Source: Saccharomonospora sp. CUA-673 (GTDB lineage: Bacteria; Actinomycetota; Actinomycetes; Mycobacteriales; Pseudonocardiaceae). From it: a stretch of DNA of 64,000 bases. Of this stretch, positions 53,227-62,907 are shown in pieces. The position numbers and the translations under genes were made by a program. The stretch is taken from NCBI RefSeq assembly GCF_001942305.1, contig NZ_MKKE01000012.1, positions 1 to 64,000 on the forward strand. The letters run 5' to 3'. Within the stretch, counting starts at the first letter, position 1, and every line of letters starts with the position of its first letter. The notes under the pieces were generated by a model. That model made no database searches. It had not been told where the DNA came from and saw only the letters and a list, made by a program, of their open reading frames with translations.

Positions 53227-53483
53227 CAAACGCCGAACTCGCGCCTGACCTCCGCGAGGGACACGGTGCGGCCAGCCGCCAGGTCCGCGTCACCCTCGTC
53301 GATCGCCGCGACCAGCTGCGGGTCCGACGCGACGGCGACCGTCTCCTCGAGCGATTCGAGGTAGGACGCGGACACGACAGCAGCGACGGTCCGCCCGTCC
53401 CGTTCGACGTCGACGCGTCCCTCCTCGTGTTCGGCCTGTGCCACAACCTCGGCCAGTGGCCGGCCGTCCTCCGGAATCACCAC
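53226..53483 (-). CDS. Phd/YefM-type antitoxin (about 85 aa)
   Basis: An antitoxin with the Phd/YefM-like N-terminal DNA-binding part (RPLAEVVAQAEHEEGRVDVE, DGRTVAAVVSASYLESLE) and an acidic C-terminal region that would bind the toxin. I chose the GTG at 53483; a TTG at 53501 would add six residues. It overlaps the toxin gene. Autoregulation by the complex is expected from the family. TACTGG nearby may be part of the promoter. Confidence 0.8.
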   Translation of the reverse strand: MVIPEDGRPLAEVVAQAEHEEGRVDVERDGRTVAAVVSASYLESLEETVAVASDPQLVAAIDEGDADLAAGRTVSLAEVRREFGV

Positions 53484-53529
53484 GTCACCAGTATTCCACA
53501 AAGCCGCAGTTCAGGTTCGTTCACGCAGG

Positions 53530-55539
53530 TCATCCACGGCAACCCTCGTCCAGTGGAGTCCCGAGGCCCATGGTCGCGTTCAACGCGGCCACGGGGCCGT
53601 TGGGTGCATTGGCGGGTGGGGGTGTGCTGATGCGGCCGGCGCGGATGCCGTTGGCGATGACCAGCACCTCGGCGAGCTCGTGGATGAACACGACGGCGGC
53701 GAGTCCGAGGGCGCCGACGGCGGCCAGCGGCACCAGGACGACGATGATCAGCCCGGACAACGCGATGTTCTGCAGCATGATCCGCCGGGCGCGGCGCGCG
53801 TGGGCCATGGCGCGTGGGAGTTGCCGCAGGTCGGTGCCCATCAGGCGACGTCGGCGGTATCGAGCGCGACGTCGGTTCCCACGGCGCCCATCGCGATGCC
53901 GACGTCGGCGGTCGCGAGCGCCGGCGCGTCGTTGACCCCGTCGCCGACCATCGCGACGCGGCCCCGGCTGCCCGCGCCCAGGGCGGCGACCCGGCGGGCC
54001 TTGTCCTCGGGTCTCGACTGCGCGTGCACCTCGCCCGGGTCGATGCCCGCCTCCGCGGCGAGCGCGGCCGCGGTCCGGGCGTTGTCGCCGGTCAGCATCG
54101 CGACGCGGCGGCCGCTCCGCCGGAGGGCGGCGACGGTCTCGCCCGCCTCCGGACGCAGTTCGTCGCGGATCGCGAGCACCCCCAACACCTCGCCGGCGTA
54201 CTCGACGACCGCCACGGTCGCCCCGCTCTCCTGCAGCGCGCGACCTCGGCCGACAGGGTCCGGGGCCGATCCACCCGGGATGACCGAGCCGCGCCGGACG
54301 CCCGTCGACGCGCCCCTCCAGCCCGGCTCCCGGAACGCCGACGACGTCGCGGGCCGGTTCGGGGTCGGGTGCGGCAGCCAGGACCGCGGCCGCGAGCGGG
54401 TGCTCGCTGCGGGCCTCGAGCGCTGCCGCCACGGCCAGCACCCGTCGTTCATCGGCGCCGGACTCCGGCACCACGTCGGTGACCTCGGGCGCGTTGCGGG
54501 TCAGCGTTCCCGTCTTGTCCACCGCGACGGTGGTCACGGCGCCGAGGGTCTCCAGCGCCGCGCCGCCCTTGATCAGCACGCCCATGCGGCTCGACGCGCC
54601 GACCGCGGCGATCACGGTGACCGGCACGGAGATCGCCAACGCACACGGCGCCGCCGCGACCAGCACCACGAGCGCGCGTTCGACCCACGTCGCCGGATCG
54701 CCCAGCAGTGCACCGATCCCGCCCACGAGCAGGGCCAATGCCATCACACCCGGCACCAACGGACGGGAGATCCGGTCCGCGATGCGCTGACGCCGGCCCT
54801 TCCGCCTGCTCGCGTCCTCGACGATGCGCACGACCCGCGCCAGGGAGTTGTCGGCCACCGTCGCCGTGGCCTCGACGACGAGCACGCCGTTGCCGTTGAT
54901 CGACCCGGCGTACACCTCGCCGTCCGGTGCGACCTCGACGGGGATCGACTCGCCGGTGATCGCGGACATGTCCACCGCCGACCGGCCGTCACGCACCGTC
55001 CCGTCGCTGGGGATCCGCTGCCCGGCCCGCACCAGCATCGTGTCGCCGACCCGCAGCTCGCCCGGCGCGATCGCGCTCTCCCGCCCGTCGCGCACCACCG
55101 TGACCTCGTCGGGCACGAGCGAGAGCAACGCACGCAGACCTCGCCGCGTCCGGCTGAACGCGTAGTCCTCGAGCGCCTCGCTGATGGAGAACAGGAACGC
55201 CAGCATCGCGGCTTCCGCGAACTGGCCGAGCCCCAGCGCGCCGACGAGCGCGATGGTCATCAACGTCCCCACGCCGATGCGGCGCCGCCACACCCCGCGC
55301 AGCGCGGCGGGCACGAACGCGCTGCCACCCACCGCCGCGGCGAGCACGTGCAGCCCGACGGCGGCCGTGTCCAGGCCGAACGCGCCGAGGACGAACCCCG
55401 CGACCACCAGCAGCCCCGAGGTCGCGGCGACCTGGAACTCCCGGACCCGCCACAGCGGCGTCGGCGGGGCCTGCGGCCCGGCTACCGGGTCGTCGCCGTC
55501 CTCGCGGTCGTCTCCCGGGCCGCAGCAGGCGTCGCTCAT
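53530..55539 (-). pseudogene. Heavy-metal P-type ATPase (CadA/ZntA-like), three apparent frameshifts
   Basis: A P1B-type metal exporter for Zn, Cd or Co. The phosphorylation motif DKTGTLT, the phosphatase motif TGES and the hinge GDGVNDAPAL are all present. The membrane metal site reads APCALAIS, with Ala where many relatives have Cys-Pro-Cys. Frame changes near 54256, 54236 and 53844 are each repaired by one base, giving about 670 residues. The C-terminal tail (NGPVAALNATMGLGT) is encoded partly by a dispersed repeat copy. The ATG at 55539 overlaps the ArsR stop (ATGA). Confidence 0.8.
53566..53589 (-). repeat. Dispersed repeat copy B
   Basis: The second copy of the CCATGGTCGCGTTCAACGC repeat, here inside the 3' end of the metal ATPase coding region, where it supplies part of the C-terminal tail. 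It is in the same orientation as copy A, 836 bases away. Confidence 0.6.
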
Positions 55540-55888
55540 GGCCGATCCGGTACGGCGGCGAGCAGGTCCATCGTGGCCAGGCCGGACTCGGACAGCCGGT
55601 ACATGACGAGTTTGCCGTCCCTGCGCGAGGTCACCAGCCCGGCGGAGCGCAGGTGGCGCAGGTGGTGCGACACGAGTCCCTGGGAGGAGCCGACGATCCA
55701 CGCGACGTCGCACACGCACAGCTCCTCGCCCGCCCGCAACGCGTGCGCCACGCGCAGGCGGGTCGGGTCGCCGAGCGCCCGCAACCGTTCCGCGTCGCCG
55801 GCGAGCGCGCCGGCCTCCGGCAACCGCGCCCGGAGGGCTTCGGCGTGGTCGAAGTCGATACACAGCAGCGCGCACGCGTCTCGTCCAT
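55536..55888 (-). pseudogene. ArsR/SmtB-family metal-sensing regulator, possible frameshift near the start
   Basis: A winged-helix metal sensor. The HTH is AWIVGSSQGLVSHHLRHLRS, and the metal-site segment is EELCVCDVA, matching CadC/CmtR-type Cys pairs. The N-terminus has further cysteines (CALLCIDF). Homology and a TAGATT 6 bases upstream point to a leaderless ATG at 55888, but that frame joins the main frame only if one base is missing near 55875. An alternative ATG at 55928 needs no repair. It overlaps the ATPase gene and probably represses it until metal binds. Confidence 0.75.
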
Positions 55889-55948
55889 GGCAACAATCTA
55901 ACGCCCGTCGATATGTTTGACCAGCCATGTACTCCCGGTTCCGGGGAC

Positions 55949-55966
55949 TTTGACACGGGTGTCAAA
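55949..55966. promoter_or_regulatory. Perfect 18-base palindrome, probable TetR operator
   Basis: TTTGACAC-GG-GTGTCAAA lies upstream of the TetR gene at 56030 and close to the divergent ArsR promoter. It probably controls the TetR/ABC operon by autoregulation. Confidence 0.65.
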
Positions 55967-56029
55967 CTTTCGGCATCGGTGTCGAACAGGACGGGAACCC
56001 CGGCCGCAGCCGCACATGAGGGAGGTTCG

Positions 56030-56644
56030 GTGCCCCGGGAACGAGCAGCGACGGTGACGCAGGAGGTCCGCCGGAGCCGGATCATCGAGGCGGCGATCGA
56101 CTGCCTGGCGCGCGACGGCTGGCACGGCACGACCCTCGGCGCGATCGCGCGGGAGGCGGGCATCAGCAGGAGCCTGATCTCCTACCACTTCGCCGGCCGC
56201 GACGACCTGCACCGCACGGTGCTCGAGGAGGTCGCCACCACGGTGTTCGGCACCGGTTCGGCCGAGGTCGAACGCGCCATCGACGCCGAGTCGACCGCGC
56301 GCGGCAAGCTGCAGGCCTACATCGCGGCCAACCTGCGCTTCATGGGCACCCACCGCCGCGAGATGGCCGCCCTGACCGAGCTGCTGCCGAACCTGCGCCG
56401 CGCCGACGGGACGCACCGCTACGCCGACGCGGACGAGGAACCGGTCATCGCGGGGACGGCCGCGTTGTTCGAGCACGGCGTCGCGACCGGCGAGTTCCGC
56501 ACCCTCGACGCCCGCATGACCGCCTACTCGCTCCGCCGGTGCATCGACGGAGCGGCCCGGAAGATCGTCGCCGACCCGGCGTTCGACATCGACCGCTACA
56601 TCCACGAGCTCACGCGACTGTTCCTCGAAGGAGTCCGGGCATGA
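56030..56644 (+). CDS. TetR-family transcriptional regulator (204 aa)
   Basis: A TetR regulator: the N-terminal HTH (IIEAAIDCLARDGWHGTTLG, EAGISRSLISYHFAGRDDL) is followed by a C-terminal ligand domain (TAYSLRRCIDGAARKIVAD). The GTG at 56030 follows GGAGG at a short spacing. The stop overlaps the ABC ATPase start (ATGA), so it is co-transcribed with the exporter it probably represses. A palindrome lies 64 bases before the gene. Confidence 0.85.
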   Translation: MPRERAATVTQEVRRSRIIEAAIDCLARDGWHGTTLGAIAREAGISRSLISYHFAGRDDLHRTVLEEVATTVFGTGSAEVERAIDAESTARGKLQAYIAANLRFMGTHRREMAALTELLPNLRRADGTHRYADADEEPVIAGTAALFEHGVATGEFRTLDARMTAYSLRRCIDGAARKIVADPAFDIDRYIHELTRLFLEGVRA

Positions 56645-57389
56645 CGACACGCCCGCGGTGACCCTGTCCGGCCTCACCAAACGCTTCGGCGACCACGTGG
56701 CCGTCGACGCGCTCGACCTGACGGTCCCGGCCGGCACGTTCTACGGCCTCGTCGGCCCCAACGGCGCGGGCAAGTCGACCACGCTGTCGATGCTGTCCGG
56801 GCTGCTGGCCCCGGACGCCGGCACGGTCGAGGTCGCCGGGTTCGACGCCGCACGCGAACGGGAACGCGTCCTGGGCGCGCTCGGGATCATGATGGAGGGA
56901 CTGTCCCTCCCCGAGCGGCTGACCGGCGCGGAACTGCTCGAGTACACCGCGCGGCTCCGCGGACTGGACGACGGCTGGCGCCGCAGGGCCGACGACCTGC
57001 TGGAGATCCTCGAACTGGACCGCACACCCTCGACGCTGGTCGTGGACTACTCCACCGGCATGCGGAAGAAGGTCGGCCTCGCGGTGGCGCTGCTGCACCG
57101 GCCGCGCGTGCTGGTGCTCGACGAGCCGTTCGAGGCGATCGATCCGGTGTCGGCACGGGCGATCGAGGACCTGCTGGAGCAGTACGTCGCCGGCGGCGGG
57201 ACGGTCCTGTTGTCGAGCCACATCATGGACGTCGTCGAACGCACCTGCGAACGCGTCGCGCTCATCGCCGCCGGCCGGATCCTGCGCGAGGGCACCGTCG
57301 AGGAGGTCCGCGCGGGCGGCACGTTGAACGACACGTTCGTCGAGCTCGTCGGCACCGGTCCACGGCGACGTCTGGAGTGGCTCGCATGA
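56641..57389 (+). pseudogene. ABC transporter ATPase, one apparent frameshift near the start
   Basis: An ABC ATPase with Walker A GPNGAGKST, a signature-like DYSTGMRKKVGLAVALL and Walker B VLVLDEPFEAID, and an H-loop in SSHIMD. The ATG at 56641 overlaps the TetR stop and begins MTTRP; one added base near 56653 joins it to AVTLSGLTKRFGD. Otherwise GTG 56658 would start MTLSGLTKRF and no repair is needed. The chain continues into a permease gene that overlaps by four bases. Confidence 0.8.
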
Positions 57390-59002
57390 GTACCGGCACG
57401 ACGTTCGCCGCGCTGCGCTGGCGGATCATGCGGCACGGACCCCACGACGAGCGCGGTTTCGGCCTGGTCGCCGGTCTGGTCGCGGCGGCGGGCGTCATCA
57501 CCGTCGCCGGACTCGCGAACGCCGGGGTGCTCCATCCGAGCTGGCTCGTGGTCGCCGTGTCCCTCGTCGGCGCGCTCTGGCTGCTGGGGCCGATCCTGCT
57601 GCCGGGGTCGCCGCCCGTGCTCGATCCGATGTGGTTCCGCACCCTCCCCTCCCCGCCGCGGCGCATCGCCAGGGACATGGCCGTGAGCGAACCGATCGGC
57701 GCCGGCACCGTCGTCACTCTGGTGGCCCTGATCTCTCTGGTCGTGGTCGCGGCGCCGGCGGGTGCCGTGGCCGTGGCGGTCGCGGTCGTGGCCGCGCTCG
57801 CCCAGCTGCACTTCCTGTTGTGGCTCGGGCGGTGCGCCGCCGCCGGGGTGACGCGGCTCCTGCGGTCCCCGGTGGAGATGTGGCTGGCGGCCGCCCAGAT
57901 GTCGGTACTGCTCGCCGTGTCGTTCGCCGGTTGGGTGCCCGTCGCCGCGTTCGTGTTGCCGGACCTCGGTGCCGGCGGCACCGAGGTCGTGGTCCCGTCC
58001 ACCGGTGCCGTGCCGGCCGGGGCCGAGGCCGTGCTGTTGGCCCTGCCGACGGGGTGGGGCATGGCCGCGGTGCACGCCGCGGTCTCGTCGGGGTCCGTCC
58101 TCGCCGTGGCCGCGCCGGTCGCCGGTCTGGTGGTGGGCGGATTCGTCCTGCGGGAACTCTGGGTGACCCTCACCGCGTACGCCCTGCGCACCCCGCCGGC
58201 CCGGATGCGCAGCAACATCACCGCGGGCCGGCGAGCACGCGGTGACGTTGCCGGTCGGGGCGGGCCGGTCGGCGCGGTGGTCGACCGCGAAGTGGCGACG
58301 TGGTTCCGCGATCCGCACCGCATGCTCGGCCTGGGCCACGCGTGGATGACGCCCGTGCTCATGGTCGGGCTGGTCGTGCCCACCTCGTGGTCGTGGGCCG
58401 CGCCGTTCGTCGGCGTCATGGCGGCGGTGCTGTGCGCGATGGTCGCCGTCAACACCTACTCGCTCGACGGCACCGCGCTGTGGCAGCTGCTGACGGTGCC
58501 CGGGGCGATCCGCGCCGACGTCCACGGCAGGCAGCTCGCCTGGCTGGTGCTGTTCGGACTCCCGGTCGTGCTGGGCACGATCGCGTTGTGGCTGCTCACC
58601 GCTTCACCGCTCGGCGCCGTCGCATTCGGCATGACGCTCGCGGCGACCGGTGCCGCCGCGGGTGCCGCACCGCTGTTCAGCGCGCTCATGCCCACACCGG
58701 GGGCCGACGCCAGGGACCGCGTGTCCACCGCCGACGCGGCGGGCAACCCTGCGGGCGGCCAGTGGACGATCCTCACCGCCGTCATCGCGGTGGCCCTCGT
58801 GCCCGCCGTGGGCCTCGGTGCCGCCGGCGTGACCGGCTGGGCGGCCCACCTCGTCGCCGGCGCGGCCGTCGGCGCCGCCGCACTGCTCGTCCTGCCCCGC
58901 ATCACCCGGCGATACCTCGAACGGTCCGGGCAGGCGCTGCTGGCCGCGCTGGCCGCGGGCGACCTCACTCGCCTGCGGACGGCCCGGGCTACAGCGAGTT
59001 GA
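57386..59002 (+). CDS. ABC transporter permease (538 aa)
   Basis: An integral membrane protein with about 10-12 hydrophobic segments ([20 protein letters not shown], then [18 protein letters not shown] and following). It is the permease of the ABC exporter with the upstream ATPase. The substrate is unknown. The ATG at 57386 overlaps the ATPase stop (ATGA). The 3' end overlaps pafA by 14 bases in the opposite direction. It is part of the insertion between pafA and pafB. Confidence 0.85.
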   Translation: MSTGTTFAALRWRIMRHGPHDERGFGLVAGLVAAAGVITVAGLANAGVLHPSWLVVAVSLVGALWLLGPILLPGSPPVLDPMWFRTLPSPPRRIARDMAVSEPIGAGTVVTLVALISLVVVAAPAGAVAVAVAVVAALAQLHFLLWLGRCAAAGVTRLLRSPVEMWLAAAQMSVLLAVSFAGWVPVAAFVLPDLGAGGTEVVVPSTGAVPAGAEAVLLALPTGWGMAAVHAAVSSGSVLAVAAPVAGLVVGGFVLRELWVTLTAYALRTPPARMRSNITAGRRARGDVAGRGGPVGAVVDREVATWFRDPHRMLGLGHAWMTPVLMVGLVVPTSWSWAAPFVGVMAAVLCAMVAVNTYSLDGTALWQLLTVPGAIRADVHGRQLAWLVLFGLPVVLGTIALWLLTASPLGAVAFGMTLAATGAAAGAAPLFSALMPTPGADARDRVSTADAAGNPAGGQWTILTAVIAVALVPAVGLGAAGVTGWAAHLVAGAAVGAAALLVLPRITRRYLERSGQALLAALAAGDLTRLRTARATAS

Positions 59003-60347
59003 TCAGCCGATCGACCCGTTCGTCGACCGACCGGAACGGGTCCTTGCACAGCACGGTGCGCTGGGCCTGGTCGTTGAGCTTGAGATGCACCCAGTCGACC
59101 GTGAAGTCCCGGCCGGCCTGCTGCGCCGCGGCGATGAAATCACCCCGCAGCTTGGCCCGGGTCGACTGTGGCGGCGTGTCCTTCGCCGCCTCGATCTCCC
59201 CGTCGTCGGTCACTCGCTGCACGAGCCCCTTGCGCTGCAGCAGGTCGAACACGCCGCGGCCCCGCCGGATGTCGTGGTAGGCCAGATCGAGCTGCGCCAC
59301 CCGCGGATCGGACAGGTCGAGGTTGTGCTTGGCGCGATAGCGCTCCACGAACCGGTGCTTGATGGCCCAGTCGATCTCGGTGTCGATCGACGAGAAGTCC
59401 TGCTGCTCGACCGCCTCCAGCGCCCGGCCCCACAGATCCACGACCTGCCGCATCAGCGGACCCGCATCGGTGGACTCGACGTGCTGCACGGCCCGGGCGT
59501 GGTACTCGCGCTGGATCTCCAACGCCGACGCCTCACGACCGCCCGCGAGCCGCACCTGCCGCCGACCGGTCAGGTCGTGGCTGATCTCCCGGATCGCGCG
59601 GATCGGGTTGTCCAGGCTGAAATCGCGGAACTGCACCCCCTGCTCGATCATCTCGAGCACCAGATGCGCCGCGCCGACCTTCAGCAACGTCGTCGGCTCG
59701 GCCATGTTCGAGTCGCCGACGATCACGTGCAGCCGGCGGTAGCGCTCGGCGTCGGCGTGCGGCTCGTCGCGCGTGTTGATGATCGGCCGGGAACGCGTGG
59801 TCGCGCTGGACACGCCCTCCCAGATGTGCTCGGCCCGCTGCGACAGGCAGTACACCGCCCCGCGCGGGGTCTGCAGCACCTTGCCCGCACCGCAGATCAA
59901 CTGACGGGTCACCAGGAACGGCAACAACACGTCCGCGATCCGGGAGAATTCGCCCGCACGCGTCACCAGATAGTTCTCGTGACAACCGTACGAATTGCCC
60001 GCCGAGTCCGTGTTGTTCTTGAACAGATAGATGTCGCCGCCGATGCCCTCGTCGGCCAGCCTGCGCTCGGCGTCGACGAGCAGGTCCTCCAGGATCCGCT
60101 CCCCCGCCTTGTCGTGCGTGACGAGCTGGGCCAGATCGTCACACTCGGCCGTGGCGTACTCGGGGTGCGAGCCCACGTCCAGGTAGAGCCGGGAACCGTT
60201 GGACAGGAAGACGTTGGACGAGCGTCCCCACGACACGACACGTCGGAACAGATAACGCGCCACCTCGTCGGGCGAGAGCCTGCGCTGCCCGTGAAACGTG
60301 CAGGTGACTCCGAACTCGGTTTCGATCCCAAAGATCCGCCGCTGCAT
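58989..60347 (-). CDS. pafA: Pup ligase PafA (452 aa)
   Basis: Proteasome accessory factor A attaches the C-terminal glutamate of Pup to lysines of target proteins. The N-terminus [20 protein letters not shown] is characteristic. Glutamine-synthetase-like ATP and magnesium residues are in GIETEFG, ATAECDD and [15 protein letters not shown]. The length is usual. The protein matches PafA more than the deamidase Dop, which is not encoded in this window. The 3' end overlaps the ABC permease gene. Confidence 0.94.
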   Translation of the reverse strand: MQRRIFGIETEFGVTCTFHGQRRLSPDEVARYLFRRVVSWGRSSNVFLSNGSRLYLDVGSHPEYATAECDDLAQLVTHDKAGERILEDLLVDAERRLADEGIGGDIYLFKNNTDSAGNSYGCHENYLVTRAGEFSRIADVLLPFLVTRQLICGAGKVLQTPRGAVYCLSQRAEHIWEGVSSATTRSRPIINTRDEPHADAERYRRLHVIVGDSNMAEPTTLLKVGAAHLVLEMIEQGVQFRDFSLDNPIRAIREISHDLTGRRQVRLAGGREASALEIQREYHARAVQHVESTDAGPLMRQVVDLWGRALEAVEQQDFSSIDTEIDWAIKHRFVERYRAKHNLDLSDPRVAQLDLAYHDIRRGRGVFDLLQRKGLVQRVTDDGEIEAAKDTPPQSTRAKLRGDFIAAAQQAGRDFTVDWVHLKLNDQAQRTVLCKDPFRSVDERVDRLINSL

Positions 60348-60441
60348 CCCTCAAGGGTAGGCGGTCGAACCGCGAAACTGGTGGATCAATCCGTGTGGGA
60401 TTGGCGCTTCATGACGGCTACTTCAAACCGACTGGTGCAGC

Positions 60442-61983
60442 ATGTCCGCCATGCCACTGCACCCGCTGCGTCACCTGCTGCGCCGAAAAGGCCCGCTGGC
60501 CGAGGTCGGTCGCCGCGACCGGCACCTCATGACGCGCGCCGCCGCGCTGCCGCGCACCGCCGCCGATCGCGGCCTGATCGTGCTCACGCACTCCGCAGAC
60601 AAGGCGCTGCTGTGGTGGGCGGTCGCGGGCCTGCTCGCCACCAGGAAGGGCGCGTACCGCCGCGGTGCACTGCGCGGCCTCGGCAGCGTCGGGATCGCCA
60701 GCCTCAGCGCGAGTTTCGTGGCCAAGGAACTCCTTCCCCGCCGCCGCCCCGCCTCGTCCCAGGTGCCCGAGCACCGCAGACTGCTGCGCCGTCCCACGTC
60801 GTCGTCCCTGCCGTCCGGCCATGCGGCATCGGCCGCCGCGTTCGTCACCGGCGTCGCACTCGAGGCACCCACCATGGGGCTGGCGCTGCTGCCCCTGGCC
60901 GCCGCCGTGTCCTACTCGCGGGTGCACACCGGCGCGCACTGGCCCAGCGACATCGGCGCCGGCGCCGGCATCGGCATCGGCGCCGCGCTGGTCACGCGCC
61001 GCTGGTGGCCCGTGCGCGACGACCGGCCCGGCCGTACCGCACACCGCGCGGAGGCGCCGCTCATGGTCGACGGCGAGGACATGCTCGCCATCGTCAACCC
61101 CAGTTCGGGCGACCCCGCCGACGATCCGACCCCCGAGGTCCGGTTCGCCTGGCCGAAGGCCGAGCTGCTCTTCCCCGACCGCGGCACCGACCTGCGCGCC
61201 CAGATCACCGCCGAGATCGCCCGCCGCGGCGGGCGGGTCCGCGCGCTCGGCGTGTCCGGCGGTGACGGCACCGTCGCCGCGGTCGCCTCCGTCGCCGCAG
61301 ACACCGGACTCCCCCTGGCCCTGATCCCGTCCGGCACGCTCAACCACTTCGCCAGGGACATCGGCGTGCGCTCCATGCCGGACGCCGACCTGGCCACCGA
61401 ACGCGGCGTGGCCGTCGGCATCGACCTGGGCGAGGTCCTCGTGGAAAGCGCCGTGCACGGCACAGCGGAACGGACCGCCGACGGCACGGAACGCCGCTGG
61501 TTCGTCAACACCGCCAGCCTCGGCGGCTACCCCGAGATGGTGCGCCTGCGGGAGAAGATCCAGGAGCGGCACCCGAAGTGGCCCTCGGCCGTCGTCGCGA
61601 TGATCCGCGTCCTGCGCAGGGCGAAACCGTTCCCAGTGCGACTCAACGGCAAGCGCGCCCTCGTGTGGATGGTGTTCGTCGGCAACGGCACCTACGCACC
61701 CAAGGGGTTCTGGCCCAACCGCAGGCCCGCCCTCGACACCGGCCTGCTCGACGTGCGCTACCTCCGCGCCGATGTGCCCTACTCGCGCGCCCGATTCGTC
61801 CTGTCGGTTATCACCAAGACCCTGCACGCCAGCCACGTCTACCGGCAGCGCGACCTACCCGAACTCGAGGTCCGTGTGCTCGACGGGCACCGCAGGCTCG
61901 CCTCCGACGGCGAGGTGGGACCGCTCGGCCAGGTCTTCCGTTTCCGCTCCCGGCCGAGCGCCCTCACGATCTACCGCATCTGA
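60442..61983 (+). CDS. Fused PAP2 phosphatase and diacylglycerol kinase-type protein (513 aa)
   Basis: The N-terminal domain (about 1-200) is a PAP2-type acid phosphatase with the motifs KELLPRRRP, LPSGHAAS and SRVHTGAHWPSD. The C-terminal domain (about 225-513) is a lipid-kinase catalytic domain with VSGGDGTVAAV, IPSGTLNHFARD and SDGEVGPLG. The two activities, dephosphorylation and phosphorylation of lipid head groups, are in one chain, as in some actinobacteria. The ATG at 60442 is likely; ATG 60451 is close by. It lies between pafA and prcA but in the opposite direction to both. Confidence 0.85.
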   Translation: MSAMPLHPLRHLLRRKGPLAEVGRRDRHLMTRAAALPRTAADRGLIVLTHSADKALLWWAVAGLLATRKGAYRRGALRGLGSVGIASLSASFVAKELLPRRRPASSQVPEHRRLLRRPTSSSLPSGHAASAAAFVTGVALEAPTMGLALLPLAAAVSYSRVHTGAHWPSDIGAGAGIGIGAALVTRRWWPVRDDRPGRTAHRAEAPLMVDGEDMLAIVNPSSGDPADDPTPEVRFAWPKAELLFPDRGTDLRAQITAEIARRGGRVRALGVSGGDGTVAAVASVAADTGLPLALIPSGTLNHFARDIGVRSMPDADLATERGVAVGIDLGEVLVESAVHGTAERTADGTERRWFVNTASLGGYPEMVRLREKIQERHPKWPSAVVAMIRVLRRAKPFPVRLNGKRALVWMVFVGNGTYAPKGFWPNRRPALDTGLLDVRYLRADVPYSRARFVLSVITKTLHASHVYRQRDLPELEVRVLDGHRRLASDGEVGPLGQVFRFRSRPSALTIYRI

Positions 61984-61996
61984 ACCGGCGGAGCGA

Positions 61997-62824
61997 TCAG
62001 GACTCGTCGGAGGAACCCTCGCCCTTGTCGTCGCCCTTGTCGTCCTTGTCGTCGCTCGAGGCGTCGCTGTCGGAGGCCTCGGTCCGCGCCGGCAGCAACG
62101 CATCCAGCGCCGCACCCGTGATGCGCCGGAACTTGCGCCCCGGACGCTCCCGCTCCAACACGGCGACCTCGAGCTTGCTCGGCTCGGACTCGGCCGCACT
62201 CGACGAACCGTTCCCGTTCGACGCCGCGCTGCCCGAACCGGCCGAACCACTACCGGAACCGGAGCTCGGCCGGAACGCCTCCGCCGCGACCCGCACCGCC
62301 TCGGCCAGGTCCATCCCGTCGGAGTACGTGTCCTTCAGCTTCGTGCTGATCGCGTCGGTCTGCCCGCCCATCACGACGAACCGCGACTCGTCGCCGATCG
62401 ACCCGTCGTAGGTGAGCCGGTAGAGCTCGTCCTCCTCGGCACCGGAACCGACCTGCGCCACGCAGATCTCCACCTCGTACGGCTTGAGCTGCTCGGTGAA
62501 GATCGTGCTCAGCGTCTGGGCGTACACGTTCGCCAGGGCCCGCGCGCTCACATCGCGGCGGTCGTACTGGTAACCCTGCAGGTCGACGTGCCGGATCCCG
62601 CCGCGCCGCAGCGCCTCGAACTCGCTGTAGCGACCGACCGCGGCGAACCCGATCCGGTCGTAGATCTCCGAGACCTTGTGCAACGTCGGCGACGGGTTCT
62701 CCGCCACGAACAGGACCCCGCCCCGGTACTTGAGCACCACGACGCTCCGACCGCGCGCAATGCCCTTGCGCGCGAGCTCGGAACGCTCCCGCATCAACTG
62801 CTCGGGTGAGGCGTACAGCGGCAT
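61997..62824 (-). CDS. prcA: 20S proteasome alpha subunit PrcA (275 aa)
   Basis: The alpha ring subunit of the 20S proteasome, a gated outer ring. It begins [20 protein letters not shown] and has the alpha signature of N-terminal helices and strands. The C-terminal 85 residues or so are a Ser/Gly-rich linker and an acidic Asp/Lys tail ([21 protein letters not shown]), longer than in mycobacteria. A GTG at 62830 would add two residues. It follows prcB by 83 bases. Confidence 0.93.
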   Translation of the reverse strand: MPLYASPEQLMRERSELARKGIARGRSVVVLKYRGGVLFVAENPSPTLHKVSEIYDRIGFAAVGRYSEFEALRRGGIRHVDLQGYQYDRRDVSARALANVYAQTLSTIFTEQLKPYEVEICVAQVGSGAEEDELYRLTYDGSIGDESRFVVMGGQTDAISTKLKDTYSDGMDLAEAVRVAAEAFRPSSGSGSGSAGSGSAASNGNGSSSAAESEPSKLEVAVLERERPGRKFRRITGAALDALLPARTEASDSDASSDDKDDKGDDKGEGSSDES

Positions 62825-62907
62825 CGACACTTGCGTTGGCTCCGCTCTGCTCGGGGTTTGTCGGGCTGGGAAAGGACAACCGACCCGTCGGGGTCAGCGT
62901 CGGCGAC

